Assembly: GCF_016906535.1 (NCBI RefSeq)
Contig: NC_057380.1
Span: 1,736,001 to 1,800,000, forward strand
Direction of reading: 5' to 3'
Length of the DNA: 64,000 bases
Origin: Rhizoctonia solani
Taxonomy: Eukaryota; Basidiomycota; Agaricomycetes; Cantharellales; Ceratobasidiaceae
Of this stretch, positions 1-12,607 are shown piece after piece. Numbering within the stretch: position 1 is the stretch's first letter; the number at the start of each line of letters is the position of its first letter. The translations under genes were made by a program, and so were the position numbers. Under the pieces are notes generated by a model. It had not been told where the DNA came from and ran no database searches. It saw only the letters and a list, made by a program, of their open reading frames with translations.

Positions 1-3000
1 GTCAGCTCGACGCCGACTTTATCTTCAACTTCCCGACGCACAACTACTTCTCTTTCTGTTTCTATAACTACTACATCTTTTGTCGCATCTACCAGTAGCC
101 CTCATGATTCACCTACATCTTCAACATTCACTTCGTTCCCTTCCGAGACCTCTACAACAACCGGTCCCACCGCGCCGACTGGCATTCAAAACCTTATCAG
201 ACCGAGACCAGGCTCTGGATCGTCGGACTCGGGCTCGGACAATGATACGGGGGTTATCTCAGCTCACTTCGTGCGAAGGCGAGCACTCAAGCAGAGGTCC
301 ACTGTCTCTGAGAGCAGAGATAGCACAAGGAAGGTCTTCGATAGGGAGAAGCTTAGGGTAAATGCGTCACCTCTTATACTTGGTTCATAATTGATACGTT
401 TGGAATTAGCCACTTTCCCTGCCTCGCTCTCAACCTCGCGTCCCCTCCCAATCATCCTCTGTCGACATCGATGAATCTCATCCCGATCTCAAAACACACA
501 TTCGCCGTGCACGCGTCGCTCCCATAACTAACTCTCTACTCAAGCGCACTCTAGAAGGATCAACATTAGAATATATTCCAATCGCCCCACGAGCCGTCGA
601 TCCCATGCGATTTGTTTCTCGTCACTCGAGACGTACCAAGCGTTCAAGAAACCTAACTGCCCGGTCACCCTTCATCTCGGACGAACAAGATGTCAAAATT
701 ACACCCATCTGGAGATTCGAAGTCGACTCGGATGACGAGAAGAAACACCAAAGCGGGAATCTGGCCGGGAATTCGACTGTCCCAATGAATAGTATGTACC
801 TGGATGTATCGATATGTTAGTGATACTAAGGCGCATAACAGTGAACCGAGGCAAACCTATTCTCGTCTCCGTCAAGATATCTGGATTGGTTGGCCCCGGG
901 ATGGGCGATCAGCAAATCATGGCCGGGAACGGTACCGGTAAGCACCGGTTGGACCAAACTGTGGCATACCTTGAATTCACTTCGGTTTAGCAGCTACCTT
1001 TGGTGACGTAGAACTTTCTCCCGGATGTGCACTCGCCTTGTCATGGCCCGCGCAAGTGCTGCGTGATTTTGCTCGGGAAGATCTTGCCATGATCGGGTTC
1101 CAGGTCTGGTTATTGGGAATGAGTGTGGTCGCTGTAAGCTGCTCCTTTCAACTGATTGAATTCATTATTGATTCGCCCTCGAAACCCATAGATTCTCAAC
1201 GAGAGTGTCCCTCACATGTGAGCACACTTGCTTCTTGATTCAATCGAATACACTAAACGTTTTGATGTACTAGGGTCGCGGGACTATTCACGCAAGCACT
1301 TTCTACAGGGTGGTCCGCATTCCAGATGGCACGGTCTGCTTCGTTCCGAGCACAATACGGAGAAACGATCGTTCGTGGAGCTTGCTCAGGAGTCGACGTG
1401 CTTCCCGAATACTTTACTCATCGCACAACAGACGAGGTAAATTTTCGACCTTAACCCTCCCGAGATTCGATACAAACTTTTCATTACTAGATTCCAATCG
1501 TGGTCTTCAATGCAGTCTTCTTGATCACAATGACGATCTTGTCATGGAGGGTCTGCAAGGTCAGTCTATTCCTATTCTGTAACAGTTTCCTATTTAATTC
1601 AAAGGGAAATACGTAGGTCTATGGGTGGCAAACTTTCAAGCGTATCGGCGCTTCCAGAGTCATGAATCGGGCCTATCGTCTTGTTCTGGCGTTCAGTATC
1701 CATCTGCAATGCGCAGTTTATTCTTCGTCACATCCAGTGCTCTCTGGGTCGATGAGCTTCTCAATGGTTCAATTGCTTGTTTCGCGGAACACCAGGGGCT
1801 TTACAAAGGGGTGTTCATCACAAGCATCTTGGTAAGCGTTCGACCCCTTTGTTGTGTCCGAGGCGACACTTAGTTTAGCATACCTAGCTTTTACTCCCTT
1901 GGTTGATCCTCGGTTGGATTGGCGTCCGCCGGGAGAACAAACTCATGATGCACGCTTTCTTGATCATCAGCTTGCTCTTCATCACGGCCTGGGCTGCCAT
2001 GTTTGCTTCAGACGTTTATCGATGGTCATTTGCTACCTGGCCGTTTTTCGCAGCAATGACCGTCACATCATTTGTGGTCTTGGTCGCAACCACCGGCCTT
2101 GCTATCGTTTGCAGGTACAACTTCAAGAAAGGTAAGCAGCCCTGGCTCGTTGATCCTTTGACTCTATGAGGCACTGGACTGACTTGCCCAAATTCAATTC
2201 GGAACTCCATCTCACCAATACATTCCATACAGGTCTAGCTCTATTCTGTAAGTGAAAATTTCCGGCCAGTACTCCTATCAAATATGGCTAATATTTGGTC
2301 TTTACCAAGTGCAATCTCAGCAGATCCTTCCTAGTGGTGATTTCACCGACGCCATGCCTGACCCGGAAAAGGTTGGCTTTCCGGCTCAGCGGGCTGGAGA
2401 AGAGCTCCCGACTTTTTCCGTCGCCTTTGGCCATGGCGGAGTCCCTCAGCCCCCTTCACAGATGTTCCCGGTACAACCAGCGGCTGCCGTCTCCCGTAGT
2501 ACCACACTGAGCAACGATCGCCCAGCTGGATATTCGGTCAATCCGTATGTCACCAACAGATCCGACTTTTGGGGAGAGGGGAATGTCGCTCGTAGTGCTT
2601 CTATGCGAAGCAAATCGAGCACTGACACGAGCTCTGCGCCCACTATCCGTTCGACGGATCCTATGCTGTTTGACCATGACATTCCGAGATACTCGTCCGA
2701 AGAAGAACCAGATTCTGTCCGTCGCGAGCTCCCTCAGTGGGAAGAAGTCAGGCGTTCGCAACTGCCTTCTACATTTGATCTTCAGCCATCCCACTTGTCG
2801 ATCCAACCTCAGACTCAAGCTCGGCCACAACTGGATAGGGATAGCACTTATTCTTCGGGAACTACTGGGACGGGAACCGGTCAGTTTGAAGTGCTTCGTG
2901 ATGGGGAATGGCAAAAGGTGGATGCGCGAGAATTATATCGGGCCAGTATTGTCTCGGGCGTGACGCATACGAGCGGGTTCTCGGGTGCGTCATGGGCGCG

Positions 3001-3235
3001 TGGAGATGATGCTGGGCCGTTACCTACAAGGGCCGCCGTTCCGGTACCACCTGTACCAGCATACAGGCCACTACAGGCTCCACTCCCTGTTGCTGCTGCA
3101 CCTCGCGCGTTTGTCGGTCTCCCTGGCAAGAACATTAAGCCCCAAACGACGGCCAGCGGGCGTGTTACTCAGCAGTTTTCTCCTCCCCAGGCGACTGGTG
3201 TACTGGGTGGCGTTGCTGTACCACCAGGGTGGTGA
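1..3235 (+). CDS. multi-pass membrane protein, 5' partial, one apparent frameshift
   Basis: The 5' end lies outside the window. Exons I can join by frame and GT/AG sites are 1-357, 410-791, 842-937, 991-1133, 1192-1217, 1274-1436, 1491-1559, 1617-1831, 1888-2131, 2233-2247 and 2311-3235. The first exon is Ser/Thr-rich, like an O-glycosylated extracellular stalk. It is followed by a basic segment and then hydrophobic segments around AMIGFQVWLLGMSVVA, IPIVVFNAVFLITMTIL, LLLPWLILGWIGV, MMHAFLIISLLFITAW and FFAAMTVTSFVVLVATTG. The tail after 2311 is about 300 residues, rich in Pro, Ser and Gln, and probably cytoplasmic. Near 1720 the frame slips by one base between LQCAVY and FFVTSSALW. I do not recognise a named family. 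The coding call is firm; function is unknown. Confidence 0.75.
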
Positions 3236-3545
3236 TAGAACGGGTGAAAGATTGAATTGTGTATCCTAGTCTGCTTGGAAATGTATTCTGAATTTCACCT
3301 TGTTTGGGCTCGTCGTAGATTTCCTTGTTGAATATAATTCACATATCACACTCAGTCGTGAATAGTTTAAACGTGATGTACGAGCGGGGGCAGTAGATTA
3401 CAGTACCTAAGTATACAATCAAGAGACGACGGCAACATACGAGAAGCGGGACAGGATAAACTTGAATATCGAGGTGACGTGCATAAACCCAACTACTTAA
3501 GAAGACCCAAGAAATAAGAGGTTATTTATGATTGAACGAGTTCCC

Positions 3546-4593
3546 TCAATCTGTTCCGTTTGTCTCGGTCGTGACGGGTCTCTCGAGAACCCACGCGTCG
3601 CGCTCAGGACCATCACTCGATCCCAATTTGCGATAATACCCCTCAATACGCTCGCGTTCGACAAAGCCATATCGCTCGTAGAACGTTCGGGCGTCGGTAT
3701 TGGGCACATGGACATGTAAGTAGAATGACGTAATCTTGCGGTTGAGCGCGTTGAACGAGATCGTGGATGATTGTGGAGGTGTGCCGATGGGTGGCTTGTC
3801 ACCGATCGACCCGTTGTATTGTGCAGCAGCGTTGAACACCTGCTGGAGGGCCATTGAGCCCAAACCGAGACCACGATATGGCTGACAAACAAACAGTAAT
3901 AAAATCAGTTACACGTTTCATTTGTTATAAATGTCACGAATAAATGCGGAGTGGATTAAAAGGCCACTTTTGGACATCCCACAATGCCCTTACACGCCGA
4001 GATCACTCTTATTGGCACTCATTGTGGCTAACCCCTCCTGTAAAGGGCGATGGGGGAGAGCGATGCACGATTATTCTTGTACTCTCAAGAGTAACATGCA
4101 ACAGGCGACACAAACACAACGTAGAAACGTGATATACGGCCGAGTCGCATAGACGCTCAAGGAAATCGAGGTAGAGAAATATACGTACAGCAAGCACGCC
4201 CATTGTCATAATGTATACACAAGCCTCTCCTGGCATGCGCCCCCTCTCAATACGACTGCATACTGCTCCCACAGGAACATCGTTGTAATAGACTGGACAA
4301 ATCGACAATGGGATCAGTAATCAAACCCCAATCGAGCACACAATGTCGGTAAACTAACTTAGTTTACAGAATTCGTCCAGCTCAGGCTCAAGGACCTCCT
4401 TGTAGAACTTCTCAGAGTAACGAATAGGAAATAAAACAGAGTTAAGTTTTCTGAGTGTGCCGAGGTTATTCGGAGTCAACGAGGCTAGTGAGATACGGGC
4501 GGCAGGGCGCGCAGTCTTACGGGACGAGATAGTTGCCGGAATCGCAGTCGCGCCAGCGGGTGTAGGTATGGGCATAGCAGCAGCGGTTGCCAT
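3546..4593 (-). CDS. NAA50: N-alpha-acetyltransferase 50-like GNAT protein
   Basis: NAA50 acetylates protein N-termini (Met-hydrophobic) and works with the ribosome-bound NatA complex in the cytosol. Exons are 4593-4359, 4292-4189 and 3881-3546, with GT/AG introns. The protein starts with an Ala/Pro/Thr-rich leader, followed by the family N-terminal helix (NLGTLRKLNSVLFPIRYSEK, as in LKRLNQVIFPV of other NAA50 proteins). Exon 2 gives YYNDVPVGAVCSRIE and VYIMTMGVLA. Exon 3 opens with PYRGLGLGSMAL, the acetyl-CoA-binding R-x-x-G-x-G/A loop. It ends with the YLHVHVPNTDARTFYERYGF strand and helix and a VLERP tail. A loop of about 30 residues (KPPIGTPPQSSTISFNALNRK region) is longer than in animal NAA50. 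Start is the first ATG in frame. Known: family and reaction. Inferred: target specificity. Confidence 0.9.
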
Positions 4594-4840
4594 TCGTTAC
4601 TATTCGTGCGTTGGCGGAGACCTATAGGGTGGCGGGCAGACTGTCGTGGTCGTGTGCAAGGGTCGATTCAACTCATCTGACGTGCGCGTGTTCGTAACCT
4701 GTTGATTAACTATGCTTACTAATCGCCCAATTTGGTATGTGCGAATACACCAGTTATTACCCGAGCCCGGTCTAATCAAATCCGTTGTTTATAACTTACT
4801 ATACGTTGGTTAATAGTGAGTAGACGAGGCTGAAAATACA

Positions 4841-6629
4841 TTACATCCATCGAAGGAACAACATTTCACAAAACTCCCGTGTTTCCTCCCACATTTTTCC
4901 ACCCACCATAGTTGCCGCGCCTGCTTGAGTATCCGCCTCGAATCCAAGCCTTACGCTCTCTGCTATACCAGCCCTCCAAATATGTAGATCGCCACCGGGG
5001 ATCCAAGGACTGTCAATCTGGTCCGCACATTGCTTCTCGAAGCTCAAGATTACAGCCAATCGAGCGAGTGCATGGTGCGATAAAGCATGTGAGAACGACT
5101 CTGGTTTGGTGCCTTGTAATCTCGGGGTACTTCGTAATAAAGCCAATATCGCATCGAGAGAAGGGGCCGGATAGGGTTCCAGAGTCTGCTTTGGTCCGAC
5201 ATCTGCGGTATGGTCGTTGGTGATCCCGGGCGCTCTTGCTGTTGGCCGAGCCTTTGGCCAGCGGCCGGCAGAGCTGTCTTTAATGCCACCAAAAATACCA
5301 ATGTCAGATACGTCATTTCCTGACCTGGAAAGATAACAAGCGGCTAAGCAGAAGCAAAAGCGGTAATATAGATGGGCAGGAAAGCGTGATGCGGAATTCA
5401 GTTCCATGTAGACAGGTCCGGTGAAATGAACGAGTAGCGTTTTGAATGCCGGGCTTGAGAGGGCCGGTAACTGATCTGCAGCTGTTCGGACTAAGCTTCC
5501 AGGTGAGATCGCGTGTGCCGCAGACGCATTGACGAGCTACAATTGACAGCTTGTCAATGACGATAAAAGATCAACTATGGCATACGCGCGAAAAGGCACA
5601 TTTACCAGTGTCAATAGCCGTAAACCTAGTTTGTTTATTTCGCATGACTCTGGGCTAAACGTCAGGGCAGAGAATGCGACACCAACCACATTTTGGACAT
5701 CATTCTGCGGGGTGCCAGATCGGGATGCAGGTGGTATGTGAGAGAGAAGGAGTGTTGAATGGGAAGCTGTGAATGAAATAAAACAATAAACTTGAGTGTG
5801 GATTGGGACACGCACCAACAGTTGCTTCGGCAATATTAATTGCCTGATCCATCTCAAATAATTTTATCCACCATTCAACCACACTCCACGCGTGAGATGC
5901 AACATAAGAGTCGGTTTTATCATCGCCATCACTAAGATCGCTGTCATCCCCCTCGATCCATTTCGCTTGAGCAGTTGAGGTGCCATCTTTGGGCAAGAGG
6001 AACCCATCACGGACCATGGTCCAGCAATCCCGGGCCTTACCGATCTGGACCGACTCTTCAGCCAATGGACTTTTGAAAGTATCAATTTTCCCTGTTGCCA
6101 TTATAGAACCAAAGTCTGATACGTCACAGGGTGGCCGAGTATACGAATTCAGGCCTACTGTTAGATGTGCGGGGTGGGTAGTCGTGGCCAGGGTTAGGAG
6201 CAGCTCCAGCGCTAACTGAGACCCGCGCTGGGTGGGGATTTCGGTTTGTGCCTGTGCTTTGCGGGGCGATAGAGGAGTCGGCGTGGCAAGGAGCCGAGGC
6301 TTGGCTGATGGTTTGGATGAAGGGCTGCTCGGTGATCTGGCCTTTGCTAGGGGCTGTGTGACTTTGTACGGAGGATAGAGCGCGAGGACCAGTAAATGCC
6401 GAATATGCGACCTATAATATAAATTTAGTTTAGACGGAGAGCGGCCATGTGCTTCAAAACGGCCCGGTGGTGAACGGCTACTTACGGTGATGGGTAACGG
6501 CCATCTCCTTTCCGGAATGCGTTCAATGCCTCAACTCCAAGCTCATCTACCTAATGGATCAGAGCTGTCTAATTAAGTGCTAAAATGCCGACTTACACGA
6601 GCCTTCTGACCAACAGTTATTGACGACAT
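4841..6629 (-). CDS. conserved hypothetical protein, mostly helical
   Basis: A multi-exon minus-strand gene. It starts MSSITVGQKARVDELGVE (ATG at 6629), then ALNAFRKGDGRYPSPSHIRH, a Ser/Pro/Lys-rich linker, and a long exon containing WTMVRDGFLLPKDGTSTA and VEWWIKLFEMDQAINIAEA. After an intron near 5810-5700 come NDVQNVVGVAFSALTFSPE and then the last exon (about 5535 to 4841), ending EFCEMLFLRWM. The exons join in phase with canonical splice sites, so the gene model is sound. No signal peptide or membrane segment is obvious. The run of amphipathic helices suggests a helical-repeat scaffold, but I recognise no family and assign no function. It is divergent from the BolA gene at 6994, with about 360 bp between starts. 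Confidence 0.65.
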
Positions 6630-6993
6630 TGGCTTGATCTCTTGACAGCTGTTGTTGGTTCTCGAACTGTGGTATATGTGGCACCGCCTGGCAGGGATCC
6701 ATCCAGAGCACCAGAGGCCATCTACTCCAGTATAGCTTTATTTATCGGAGTAAATATATGTGAACACGCAGTATCAAGTATGTGGATTTCGAGCGAACCA
6801 CACGCCACCTTTGAACAAAATAGGCTCGTGGTGGTTTGAACGAGCGAAAGGAATTGGAAATAGTACGAATTAGTCATCGACCCTCGTTTCCCCCCACCAC
6901 AAATGTTGTAAATCACCACAACTATCGCGCGTAAACGTTTCAAGCTGTATAGCACCTAAAGGAAATCACTTATAGTATAGCTCTCAGCACTAT
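6630..6993. promoter_or_regulatory. divergent intergenic region (probable shared promoter)
   Basis: About 360 bp lie between the start of the unknown minus-strand gene and the start of the plus-strand BolA gene. It is moderately AT-rich. I see no long ORF that looks coding and no clear TATA motif. Its position between divergent starts makes it the likely promoter for both genes; that is inference only. Confidence 0.35.
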
Positions 6994-7530
6994 ATGTTGG
7001 CTGCCCGTCGTTTGTTTCAGGCGGCAATGTCGAGCCCTAACTCTACGAACGGCCCAGTATACCAGGCAATCCACGAAAAGGTTCCTCCAATACCTCCACC
7101 TGAATCCACTTGAAAATTTAGTAACACTGTTTCTCTCTTCAGCTTACAAAGCTGCTGCGACCGGCTTCGCTTGATATCACAAATGACTCATGGCAACATC
7201 GGCATCACACTGCAATGCGAGAGAGCGGCGGAGGAAATGGCGAGACTCGTAAGCACATATCACCCCTATCTCCAATGCCCTACCTCCTTACGCCCATCTC
7301 CGATCAGATTTCACAGTCCGGGTCGTATCCGACTCGTTCACGGGAAAAGTGGGCCTATAATTCTATCTTCGTATGACCGAATATCCATCTGACTGATTTC
7401 GAAGACTACAATGCAAAGGCATCGAATGATCTACGGTGCTCTCTCGGATGAATTGGCCCAAGGGGTTCATGCCTTGTCGCTCCAGACCAAAACACCCGAT
7501 GAGGTGGCCACACCGAGCACCGGAAATTAG
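6994..7530 (+). CDS. BOL1: BolA-family protein with N-terminal mitochondrial presequence
   Basis: BolA proteins partner monothiol glutaredoxins in iron-sulphur cluster delivery. Exons are 6994-7080, 7143-7248, 7308-7348 and 7405-7530, each joining in phase. The joined product reads [20 protein letters not shown], then [67 protein letters not shown]. The GETHF..VVVS strand, the RHR..Y.AL..EL helix and the HALSL.T.TP.E end are BolA hallmarks. The first 11 residues are basic and amphipathic without acidic residues, which fits mitochondrial import. A second in-frame ATG at 7027 would give a cytosolic form. The third donor reads GTGGGC, slightly weak. Just after the stop is a run of twelve C. The gene is small and easily missed because no exon makes a long ORF. 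Confidence 0.88.
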
Positions 7531-9894
7531 CTGGCTCCCCCCCCCCCCCCGAATAGTGAGCGCTTGGTATAGATCGCCCATCGGTCGGTTCCGTGTATCC
7601 TAGATTGAGTGGTGGCAAGTGCATCTCATTGTGTATTTACACTAAAATTCCTCTTTGGTCGTAGCCTGCCCACCACCTTTTGATCAAACCAGCCAACTTT
7701 GCTTGCTTGTTGAATCCTTCACTGCTAATCGCAGACTCGGCGCCCCATTGGCTCATCAATGCACCTTAGTTTCCGGTCTTTGAAAGGCGATTTATGATCC
7801 GCTGCACAACGGTCCAGTGTCCAACCACTTCTTCCCCTAAGTTATCAATTACCAACCTATCGGCAAACACCACCTTGATCATTCGAATGCTGCATCGGTG
7901 CGACTACGTGTTGACCAAGCGATCCGCTTGTGGTGCTACAGGTAGATGTGAGTTTGGTTTATAAGACTGTGCGTCAAGGTCAGCAACCTTTTATAATAGT
8001 CTTTCACATGCAAATTCTCCATATGATTATGGGTGGCCTGTCGGTCAAAGATAGACTATTGTAGCTTGATGCAGTCAATTGTCCCTCAAGGATGACTGAA
8101 CCATGTCGGCCCGATAACGGGAAGAATCATGTCCCTCTCGAAATGTTTGCGAAGTGATGAAGTGGAAGGCACTATCACCTACGTAAGTTATGATATGAGA
8201 CTTTTCCTATTTTGACTAGGCCTAAGTTTTTCTATATAGCTTCCTTTCTGTCTTCCTGCCCACCCGCCCTCGAATGCTCGCCAGATGCCGGTAGAAGAGC
8301 TGGTGTGATTGGGCATCGAAGTTGGGAATGGGATCAATTGAGTATACAATACTCGTACATTTGATACATACTCAATGAAATAACAATACAGTGATTCCCT
8401 AGTATACAGTCTCCGTCATCTTTAGGTAATTGTATGTGATTCTATTTTGTCTCGGAGGGCATCCAGATTTATTACTCACCGCCTTTCAACTGGTCCAAGA
8501 TCTGTTTGAGGTGCGCCGATTGGTCGGATTATCCAGTAGCATATCCGCTCGCCAAATGCAAGTTTGTCTGCCTTCCTCCTCAAACGTGTTGTCCCTATGT
8601 TTTCTAAAGTTTCACTAAATCACCTTGGAGTATATCATCATTATTTCGGCCCATATTTTAGCCAAACGGCGTGGGCGCAATTCCTAACACCATTGACTAC
8701 ATTTGGCGAACGATTACGATACAACGGGTTGCAATATTACTTTAGCAGCCGTTGCTCCCCGGTGTTATAATATTCAATCTTGGTCCTTGAGACAACTGAA
8801 ATCCAAGTTGAATTTTCGATATAATTTCTTACTGCCATCGAGTTAGACTACCGCAGCCTTGCTCGGGCACGTATTCATCTCAGATGGATCTACAGGGGAC
8901 GGACTTCAAACAGGTTAGGAGACCGATTGTCGATTGAGGTTTATTACCCGATTGAAATCTGTGAGTTCGTTTACATTCAGAGCCGTGTTTCAACGATTTC
9001 CTTCAGCGCAACCCGCATAGTATATTTTCAATTCTGTATTTCAATTTGATCGACACAACGAGCCCGCGCGATCGCTTCCTTCGCCGTATTCTCATTATCT
9101 ATTCTAATAATTTTTGACACCACATAGGTCATTACCGTGTCATTAGTCTATTTGGCATCAAGCTCGATCTCGCTAATTATGGACGACGATTATGACAACA
9201 TACATGCATAGCTGAGGCCACGATGATTCCCGATTCAGGAAGGTGTTCCACCCGGCGGCTTTATTTCCAATCATGCCCGGCCTTGTAAACACTGGAGGGC
9301 GTCAGTTTGTATTTGCACACCATCTCAAATGGTTGAATCGGAAGTAGCACAGAGTAAGATCTGATTTCATTGCCGTACTATGCAACACTGAACCTAGCTC
9401 GCAAATAAACCCCGATCTACGATGATATTTCCCGGTCCGGTGTACCTTGATTAGTGTTTGACCACCGATCCGATGGGGAAAAGCGCCGACAATTTCGATT
9501 TGCTTTCATTTCTCGATCGTAGAAGCTTTCGCCGGCTCTTGATTTCATCCAGCTTTTTTTTTCCCAACAAGTGCTGCCAGAATCAGTCCGAGGTAACGTC
9601 GCTCCTTGCCTCGTGGTCGCTTCTTGACAGCCCCTAACGTGTCATCCCCCGGGTGCCACGGTCCACATAGCAGGTACTCAGCGAGCTTCCTTTTCCGGCT
9701 TGGAGGAATGATTGACGCAAAAGGGGATAGCGCCCAGTCCCGACGTTGACCAGTTACCGGAATGCAGTTGGTCCCATGTATTCATATCATACCTGCCCGA
9801 GTACTAAAGGTCGAGTACTCCGGCTGTTTTCGACATCAGCTCCTACTCCTCCAGTCCTCTCATCGGCAATCTTCAACCTTAGCATTACTTCACA
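7531..9894. other. gene-poor stretch, no supported gene
   Basis: About 2.4 kb without a convincing coding exon in any frame. ORFs here are short and lack in-phase splice partners. It contains a C12 run at 7541-7552 and AT-rich sequence around 8380-9180. I see no terminal repeats, tRNA-like cloverleaf or transposase-like motif. The last few hundred bases before 9895 are probably the promoter of the methyltransferase gene. Confidence 0.4.
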
Positions 9895-11083
9895 ATGAAT
9901 ACTACTCTTGCTGCTCGCCTCTTCACTCCTGGACTTCGTCGCGGTTCCGTTCAAGCTGCAGCAATCTCCCGGCCTTTGGCTAGTCTGTAAGTATCTGGCA
10001 CTCTTTGAAACCCGATCTACCTTTACTCATTTATCTTGCGCTAGCTCGGGGGTCCCTCGTCCAAGCACACACCTCCCACAAGGCTATGTTCCTCTCGGAC
10101 AACCCGATGCGACTCGAGTGATCCCTCATACTATTCGCAATCACCAGTCGGCACCCAAGGCCGAATACCTCCTGCCTTCTGACAAGGTTGAGGCTGACCG
10201 GTAAGTCAACCGTCATTTAACTATGGTCATAAGATTTACTGACATGCATGATTTGTCTAGTCTTCAGCTTCAGCATGACATGTTCAAGACCTTGTATGAT
10301 AACAAAAATCTCCTCTCTGGAGCTCGCCTTACCAAGGACTCACAAGTTCTAGACTCGGGAGTTGGATCAGGTGAGCAAGCTGTTTGTCACTTTGGATATT
10401 AGTTTCTAACTCTCCCTCTCACAGGCGCTTGGCTTACGGCCATCTCTAAGGAAGTTCCGGGAATCCATATCCAAGGCATTGACATTGAGGATAACCTATT
10501 CCCCCGCCCGGCTCCCAAGAACGTCAAGCTAAATCGCATGTCCGTTCTTGACCTCCCGTTGTCATGGACCAACCGCTTCGATCTTGTCCACCAACGCGGC
10601 TTTGTTCTCGGCCTTCGTCGTGAAGAATGGCCCGTTGCTCTTGCTCAACTGTACCGTGTTACCAAACCGGGCGGATACATCCAGATCCTCGATGGCAACT
10701 TGTCTCGTGCACGAAACGTCGGGCCGGCTAACAGGATGCAGAACGCCATGCTCGCCGAGCTCTGCCGGCGACGAGGGCTCGTGCTCAACGTAACCGACCA
10801 CCTCGCTGATATGGTTCGCGCTGCTGGGTTCAGGGGTGTCAAGGAGGACGCCCGCAATATCGTCATGAGCTCTCGCAACGGCAAGCTCGGTCGCGATGCC
10901 TGGACCAATCAATACCTTGCGTTCAAGGGCCTCAAGACCCCTATGCTCAAAGCAGGTGGTCTGAACCATGTTCAAACCGAGGGCGAGTTTGATCAAATGA
11001 TCGAAGACATGGGCCGCGAGTGGGAGGAAAAGGGTGGAGAGTGCGGATACGTTGTCGTGTGCGCGCGTAAACCCCTCAACTGA
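9895..11083 (+). CDS. class I SAM-dependent methyltransferase (LaeA/UMTA-like)
   Basis: Exons 9895-9986, 10045-10200, 10261-10370 and 10425-11083 join in phase with GT/AG introns. The N-terminus (MNTTLAARLFTPGLRRGSVQ) is basic and Ser/Ala-rich, possibly a mitochondrial targeting sequence. The body has AEYLLPSDKVEADRLQLQHD, a segment typical of fungal LaeA/UMTA-type methyltransferases just upstream of the SAM site. Motif I follows as QVLDSGVGSGAW (canonical LDxGxGxG), then the acidic end of beta-2 in GIDIED, FDLVHQRGFVLGL and the post-motif PGGYIQILDGN. About 338 residues in all, a normal family length. LaeA-like proteins include regulators of secondary metabolism, but this group is large and most members have unknown substrates, so I do not assign one. 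No biosynthetic cluster surrounds it. Confidence 0.85.
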
Positions 11084-12607
11084 TACCTTCACCATTTTCG
11101 CTTATCTTGGTCTCCTATGATTATACCTTCGGTTTTCCTTCGGACTCGTGGTTCTGGGTTCATTTCTCATTTCTCTCCCTCACATCATCTCTCATCATCT
11201 CCATCATTTCTTGCGGATTAAAATGTGTATAACTGTGACAACCTGTAGTCTAGTTAGTTCTACTGTGCGATGTAAGTGTAATATCAACTATCTACGCTAT
11301 CTCTGCCACGATGCACAAGGAACCAACGCAACGAAGGGTAAGATGTACATCGAGAGCCTAGATTCAGAGGTCTCCATCTGCCACGTGCGCTTCATTAAGT
11401 TTACTTGTTATAAGCAACTGTGCAGGGACCGTTCTTGGCTCACAATCACACCCACTACCCGGTCTGACCCACCCAATGGTCATGAGTTACCCCAGTTGCC
11501 CAGTGTCCAATGGGCCCAAATTAATGTGCTGCGCTGTCAATATCGGAGGTTGAATCCAAGCCGACCCTGTATCACCATACTTTTGACGGCATATGCTGGG
11601 AGAGAACAAGAGAACCCAGTCAAGCCATCAAATCCCTTCCATCTCGTTTTGATTGGGTTGATCTTCTCTCTCTCTCTCCGTATCTCCACCAACTAGCAAC
11701 CTGGCAGACTTTGGAAACTTCTCACATAATGTGTCGATCGGTCCGGCTACTGACATCGCTGAGGTGTTATTGGTACAGAAGACGTATGGTTGTTAGGTTT
11801 AGTCATGCTTGGTGGTTTTATCGGGTGATATCGAGAACAAACGATACCGAATCGTTCAGCTGCATCATTTGATGTATGATGGGATGTTTCAGTTGCCCGA
11901 TGTTCGCGACGACGCCGCGGGATATTTGGAAAACATCGCACAGTCAATATGCCGATTAAAAAGGTATTTTTTTGAATGCCGAAATGCTAACCACTCTGGA
12001 AGAGCATGTCAATCACAAAAACAGACAAGGAATGAGGAAAATACTCGGTTGCTTAGTTGAGGGAAGTTACCCAGCAAGTAGGGTGGCAAACGACTACGGC
12101 CCGCGAATGTCATTGTGCTCCGTGAGCATCGTGGTGAGAGGAGCAACTCGATAAATGCGCTCTCTTCGCACATTGGACCGAATGGGTCGATTACATACGA
12201 TGGATTTCGAGATGAACGTATGCCAACCTCGGACGACCTTAAGCTTTCTCTAGAGCAAACATCCAGTTAATTCAGAAATCATAGCACAAAAATATAGGGG
12301 GGAGGGGGAGCATAGAGCATATGGATACGGGCATAACAAACACTTTCTGATTTCGATTTTTTTTCCTAAATTTGTCATAGACATTGCAGACAACAAACAC
12401 AAATGCAGAGAGAAAACATCGGGAGATATACAAAGGGTTACAGCAGGCGCGGAGTAAATATGGTAGGGAATACGAGCAGACGTGGATAAAAAAGGGGAGA
12501 CAATTTACCATGTATTTAAATGGAATTTGGTCGAGTGCTTCCGGATTTTTATCTAGGGCTGGCGCAGCAACCCCTTGACAAAGACTAACAATCTTGCAAT
12601 CTTGCAG
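11084..12607. other. intergenic, no supported gene
   Basis: Convergent 3' regions of the methyltransferase and the cyclin. ORFs such as that at 11148-11696 have no recognisable protein features and sit in sequence with UTR-like composition (CT-rich tracts near 11160-11220 and 11660-11690). I see no RNA gene or mobile element here. Confidence 0.4.

Noticed and set aside
7541..7552. C12 tract, with similar runs near 18242 (C) and 43532 (G), as regulatory motifs
   Set aside because: Simple homopolymers in intergenic DNA. Their lengths are unreliable in a sequence that shows homopolymer errors elsewhere.
11148..11696. 182-aa plus-strand ORF after the methyltransferase
   Set aside because: No domain, composition like 3' UTR, no splice partners.
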